This document shows, piece after piece, positions 61,416 to 64,000 of a stretch of 64,000 nt of DNA (its first letter is position 1; every line of letters starts with the position of its first letter). The notes under the pieces are model-generated. The model was not told the origin of the DNA. It saw only the letters and a program-made list of their open reading frames with translations, and did not search any database. This DNA is from CADCUY01 sp964242735 (GTDB lineage Bacteria; Actinomycetota; Actinomycetes; Actinomycetales; Quadrisphaeraceae), in the NCBI GenBank assembly GCA_964242735.1, contig CAXTAK010000015.1, forward strand, positions 32,677 to 96,676, read 5' to 3'. A program made the position numbers and the translations under genes.

Positions 61416-62080
61416 GTGCTCCAGGGTGGTGACGACACGGCCGACACCCTGCCGGGGCCTTCGAGCGACGCGCGTGAGGTCTGGCCATCGCCGAGGACGT
61501 CGCCGGGAGGACTGCGCCACTACGCAGGCGCCACCCGGACGACCGGTGGACTGCCCACCGCGCTGGCGTCGCTGGTCCACCTCACCTTCACCGACGACTC
61601 GACGGCTCGGACCGTGCCGCCCCACAACGCCTACGACACGGTCCTGGACGCCTTCCGCGACCAGGACGTCTTCGCCCTCGCCCGGAGCGCGGTGCTGGAC
61701 GTCGTCATGCTCACCCCGGCCGGAGTCGCTCAGGCCCTGCACGCTCAGGCGAGTAACCCTCGCGAGCTCGCCAGCCGCCTGCGCCAGGGCGGCACCCTGC
61801 TCGGGCTGCTCGCGCCGGGTGCCCGCTCCTACGTCTACCCCGCCTTCCAGGTCGACCCCGTCGCGGTCGCGTGCGCCCGGCTGTCGCCGCGGCCAGCACC
61901 GCCCTCGGCGCGCTCGATGATCCCTGGGGCGTCGGCTCGTGGTGGGTCAGCCCCCCTGCCCGCCTCACGGGCGAGCGCGCCCCGGTGGACCTCGTGGACA
62001 CCGAGGAGGAGGACCGCCTGCTGCGTCTCGCACGGGCCACGGCCCCCGGCGTCCCGGCCTTCGCCGACACACCCGTGTGA
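61416..62080 (+). pseudogene. Frameshifted DUF2384-type (Xre/MbcA/ParS-like) antitoxin gene
   Basis: One frame gives NAYDTVLDAFRDQDVFALAR and SRLRQGGTLLGLLAPGARSY, YPAFQVDPVA. The conserved end RPAVAAASTALGALDDPWGV then GSWWVSPPARL and APVDLVD is in the next frame (from about 61871). A single missing base near 61870 is the cause. The DPWGxxSWW block is characteristic of the DUF2384 antitoxins that pair with RES-domain toxins. The remnant of such a toxin follows directly. Confidence 0.65.
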
Positions 62081-62425
62081 CCCAGCGAGGCCTTCGAGCA
62101 CCTGACGACTCGCGCGTGGGCGCGAGCCCTGCTCACCTGGCTCCCCGAGGTCGCCGGCTTCGCCCACCGCTGTCGGCACGACGAGGACCGCATCGCCTGC
62201 GCCCTGTGCGACGACTCCCAGGGCCCGCCACCGCACCGGGCCCGCGGCGGCCTGCGCGCGCAGCCGGGATCAGCGCTGGCGCTCACGAGCAGGGAAGAGG
62301 AGACCGTGGTCCGCGACGTGCTGCGCACCACAACGCCGCGATCACCTGGCGAGCGGGGCGCGCGCTGCTGCGGGGACGACGCCGACGCCGGCCGGGCGAC
62401 GGTGGACGTGCTGACCGGGTCGTGA
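62081..62425 (+). pseudogene. 5'-truncated RES-domain toxin remnant
   Basis: Directly after the antitoxin stop, an open frame without a start codon reads FEHLTTRAWARALLTWLPEV, AGFAHRCRHDEDRIACALCD and ends at TGA 62423-62425. The TRAWARALL...GFxxRxRxDED pattern fits the C-terminal half of RES NAD+-degrading toxins. The N-terminal half is gone. Family assignment is tentative and rests partly on the preceding antitoxin-like gene. Confidence 0.45.
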
Positions 62426-62522
62426 CGCACCGGCCCGGCGGGGCAGGACCCGCACGACGCGAGTTGCATCCGACCGGCGTGGGCAGCGTTGAAAGCGAGG
62501 GAAGTGCCCCTCGATTCGCCTC

Positions 62523-63267
62523 GTGCGCCCGGAGGTGCTCCACGACAGTCCCACGGACACGCCGCTGCTGAGCACCGCGAGCATCAACGCCGTGGCTGAG
62601 GCACGCGCTGCCCTCGCGGCACTGGACGCCTCCGCTCGGCAGCTGCCGAACCCCCGCCTGCTCCGCCGGCCCACGCTGCGACAGGAGGCGCAGAGCACCC
62701 CGGCACTGGAGGGCGCCTTCGCGCCGCTGGAGGCCGTGCTGGCCGCTGATGACCGGGGTGGCGCCCGACTCGCAGCTGCGTGACCTCGTCGACTGGCTGG
62801 TGAGCGACCACGACGGGCGCATCGGACGCCTGCTCATCGTCCTGCAGCTGATGCAGGACGAGGTGCTGACCGAGCCGGAGCTGACGCTCTCCCCGTGGTT
62901 CGAGGCCCGACGCGCTGACCACGACGACCGGCTCTTCGCCGTCAGCGCCCGCGGCGACTGGGACTCCTCGATCGGGTTCTTCGCCCGCGGGCCGGCCGCC
63001 TCCGCGAGAGCGACCGAGCGCCAGCTGACCGATCTGCTCCGGGTGCAGGCCGACCTGGAGAGCAGGGTCCGTGCCGCCGGTCTCCGGGCCGATCGCGCGA
63101 TGCTCCTCGTCGACCGTGCGCTGGAGCAGCCGATCGTCACCGTGCGGCAGGTGGAGCGGCGCCTCGGTGTCAGCTGCACCTGGGCCAACGGCCTGGTCTC
63201 CCGGCTCGTGGAGGCCGGAGTGATCGACGGTCAGCTCCGCGGGGGTGGTGTGGGGGTTGCCGCGTGA
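62523..63267 (+). pseudogene. Fic-family AMPylase gene with deleted core
   Basis: The Fic N-terminal region is present (LLRRPTLRQEAQSTPALEGA then FAPLEAVLAADD), and so is the C-terminal winged-helix part (VRQVERRLGVSCTWANGLVS). Between them a frame change occurs near 62750, and the catalytic HPFxxGNGRxGR loop has collapsed to SDHDGRIGRLLIVLQLM. The active-site His and about 100 residues around it are missing. The protein end may be cut by the neighbouring transposase element. Confidence 0.72.
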
Positions 63268-63278
63268 TCTTCGGTGCA

Positions 63279-64000
63279 TCAGGCGCTGAGCGCCTGTGCG
63301 GTGGTCACCTCCTCGGTGGTGGTGTCGGGGACGAGGCTCATGCGTGAGCGGGCCACGACGTCGAGTCCGAGGTACCGCCGGCCCTCGATCCACTCGTCGT
63401 GCTGTTCAGCCAGGACCGCGCCGACCAGGGGGATGAACGAGTCGCGGTCGGGGAAGTCCCCCGCGAGCGGGAGGTGCCCCCACCCGACCACATCGGTGCG
63501 CCGGCGGATCCCGCGGTCGACGCGCGCCTGGGGGTTCTTCGACCAGATCTGGCGCCAGATCTCCTTCGGGAAGGCGGTGAACGCGAGGACGTCGGGCCGG
63601 GCGGCCTCCAGGTGCTCGACCACCTCGGGCAGGGTGTTGGCGGCCAGCTGGTCCAGCACACGGTCGAACTGCGCGTGCACGCTGGCCGCGTCGGGCTGGT
63701 CGTGCACCGAGTGCAGCAGGGCCCTCACCCCGGGCCACGACGCCTTCGGGGTGACGGCCACCAGGTTCGCGGCGCAGTGGGTGCGACACCGCTGGCAGGC
63801 CGCGCCGGGCAGGGTCGCACCGAACGCCGCCACCGAGCCCTGGTGGGCGTCGGACGTCACCGGGGCCACCCCGGACAGGCCGCAGGCAGTCAGGTCCCGG
63901 AAGAACGCGAGCCACCCGGCGCCGTCCTCGGCGCTGGTGACCTGGAACCCGAGGATCTCCCGGTGCCCGTCGGCGTCGACCCCGACAGCGAGCAGGGCGT
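63279..64000 (-). mobile_element. IS256-family transposase (5' end outside window), possibly inactive
   Basis: The frame remains open at base 64000. Blocks are DADGHREILGFQVTSAEDGA, TSDAHQG (second catalytic Asp) and the C-terminal LVGAVLAEQHDEWIEGRRYL, all IS256/MULE-like. Where relatives have an ERLNxEIRRRTDVVG motif with conserved glutamates, this copy reads ARVDRGIRRRTDVVG, followed by an unusual WGHLPLAG insertion. Both acidic residues of that segment are lost, so transposition is doubtful. It borders the decayed Fic gene. Confidence 0.82.
63280..63296. repeat. 17-bp palindrome at the transposase stop
   Basis: CAGGCGCT-G-AGCGCCTG is a perfect inverted repeat covering the last codons and stop of the transposase gene. 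It may act as a hairpin terminator or mark the element's 3' end. No terminal inverted repeat could be paired, as the other end is outside the window. Confidence 0.5.

Overview
The window comes from a very GC-rich actinobacterium: GTG starts are common, genes in operons overlap by 4 bp (GTGA or ATGA junctions), and DUF6318, DUF222/HNH, CWB2 and DUF4214 families are present. The gene mix (EmbC-like arabinosyltransferase, UbiA/PAP2 pair, glf and a GlfT2-like transferase, CslA-GlxA-CslZ, whiE-like aromatic polyketide genes) suggests a non-mycolate group; a Kineosporiales-like organism (Kineococcus/Quadrisphaera type) is an inference only. The assembly is a draft scaffold with four runs of 100 N. 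Two of these are flanked by an identical 55-bp sequence, so they are unmerged contig overlaps and not missing DNA.

Layout. 1-3.8 kb: two secreted cell-wall enzymes, a PGRP-type amidase and a SpoIID/LytB protein, ending in the same FG-GAP-like repeat tail. 3.9-11.6 kb: polyprenyl-phosphoribose genes (PAP2 phosphatase, UbiA-type transferase), a GT4 transferase, a lipid-linked sugar flippase and an EmbC-like arabinosyltransferase. 11.6-16.1 kb: an NAD(P)-binding protein, remnants of a PNPOx-fold gene and a MarR gene, and a divergent SDR/TetR pair with a perfect 15-bp palindrome between them. 16.3-21.3 kb: galactan-type genes wzt, wzm, glfT2-like and glf.

21.3-31.0 kb is the centrepiece: a compact minus-strand type II polyketide cluster of spore-pigment (whiE/sch/cur) type. 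In transcription order it holds a TcmI-like cyclase, a fused AccD-AccA, AccB, AccC, ACP, a TcmN-like aromatase/cyclase, a cupin, KS-alpha, KS-beta, a triple SchA/CurD-like (dimeric alpha/beta barrel) protein and an Sfp-type phosphopantetheinyl transferase. The logic is self-contained: the ACC enzyme makes malonyl-CoA, the transferase activates the ACP, KS-alpha/KS-beta build the chain, and the cyclases, cupin and barrel protein shape it. The transferase gene overlaps glf, so polyketide and galactan genes form one unbroken array. Upstream lie a two-domain rhodanese and two paralogous LuxR-type regulators with degenerate receiver-like N-termini.

34-47 kb: two GT2 glycosyltransferases, an HNH remnant, a CWB2 protein without a visible signal peptide, a DUF1800/DUF1501 pair, a large polytopic membrane protein, a nitrilase-family amidohydrolase, and a PKD protein/DUF6318 lipoprotein pair. 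47.6-49.6 kb: ribokinase and nucleoside hydrolase. 49.8-54.7 kb: cslA-glxA-cslZ (beta-glucan synthase, copper radical oxidase, GH6 hydrolase). 54.8-58.6 kb: a PIG-L deacetylase and a carbohydrate ABC importer without its ATPase. 58.6-64 kb is a decay zone: broken PIG-L, DUF4143 ATPase, DUF2384-type antitoxin/RES toxin and Fic genes around one intact DUF4214 secreted protein, ending in an IS256-family transposase with apparently lost acidic residues.
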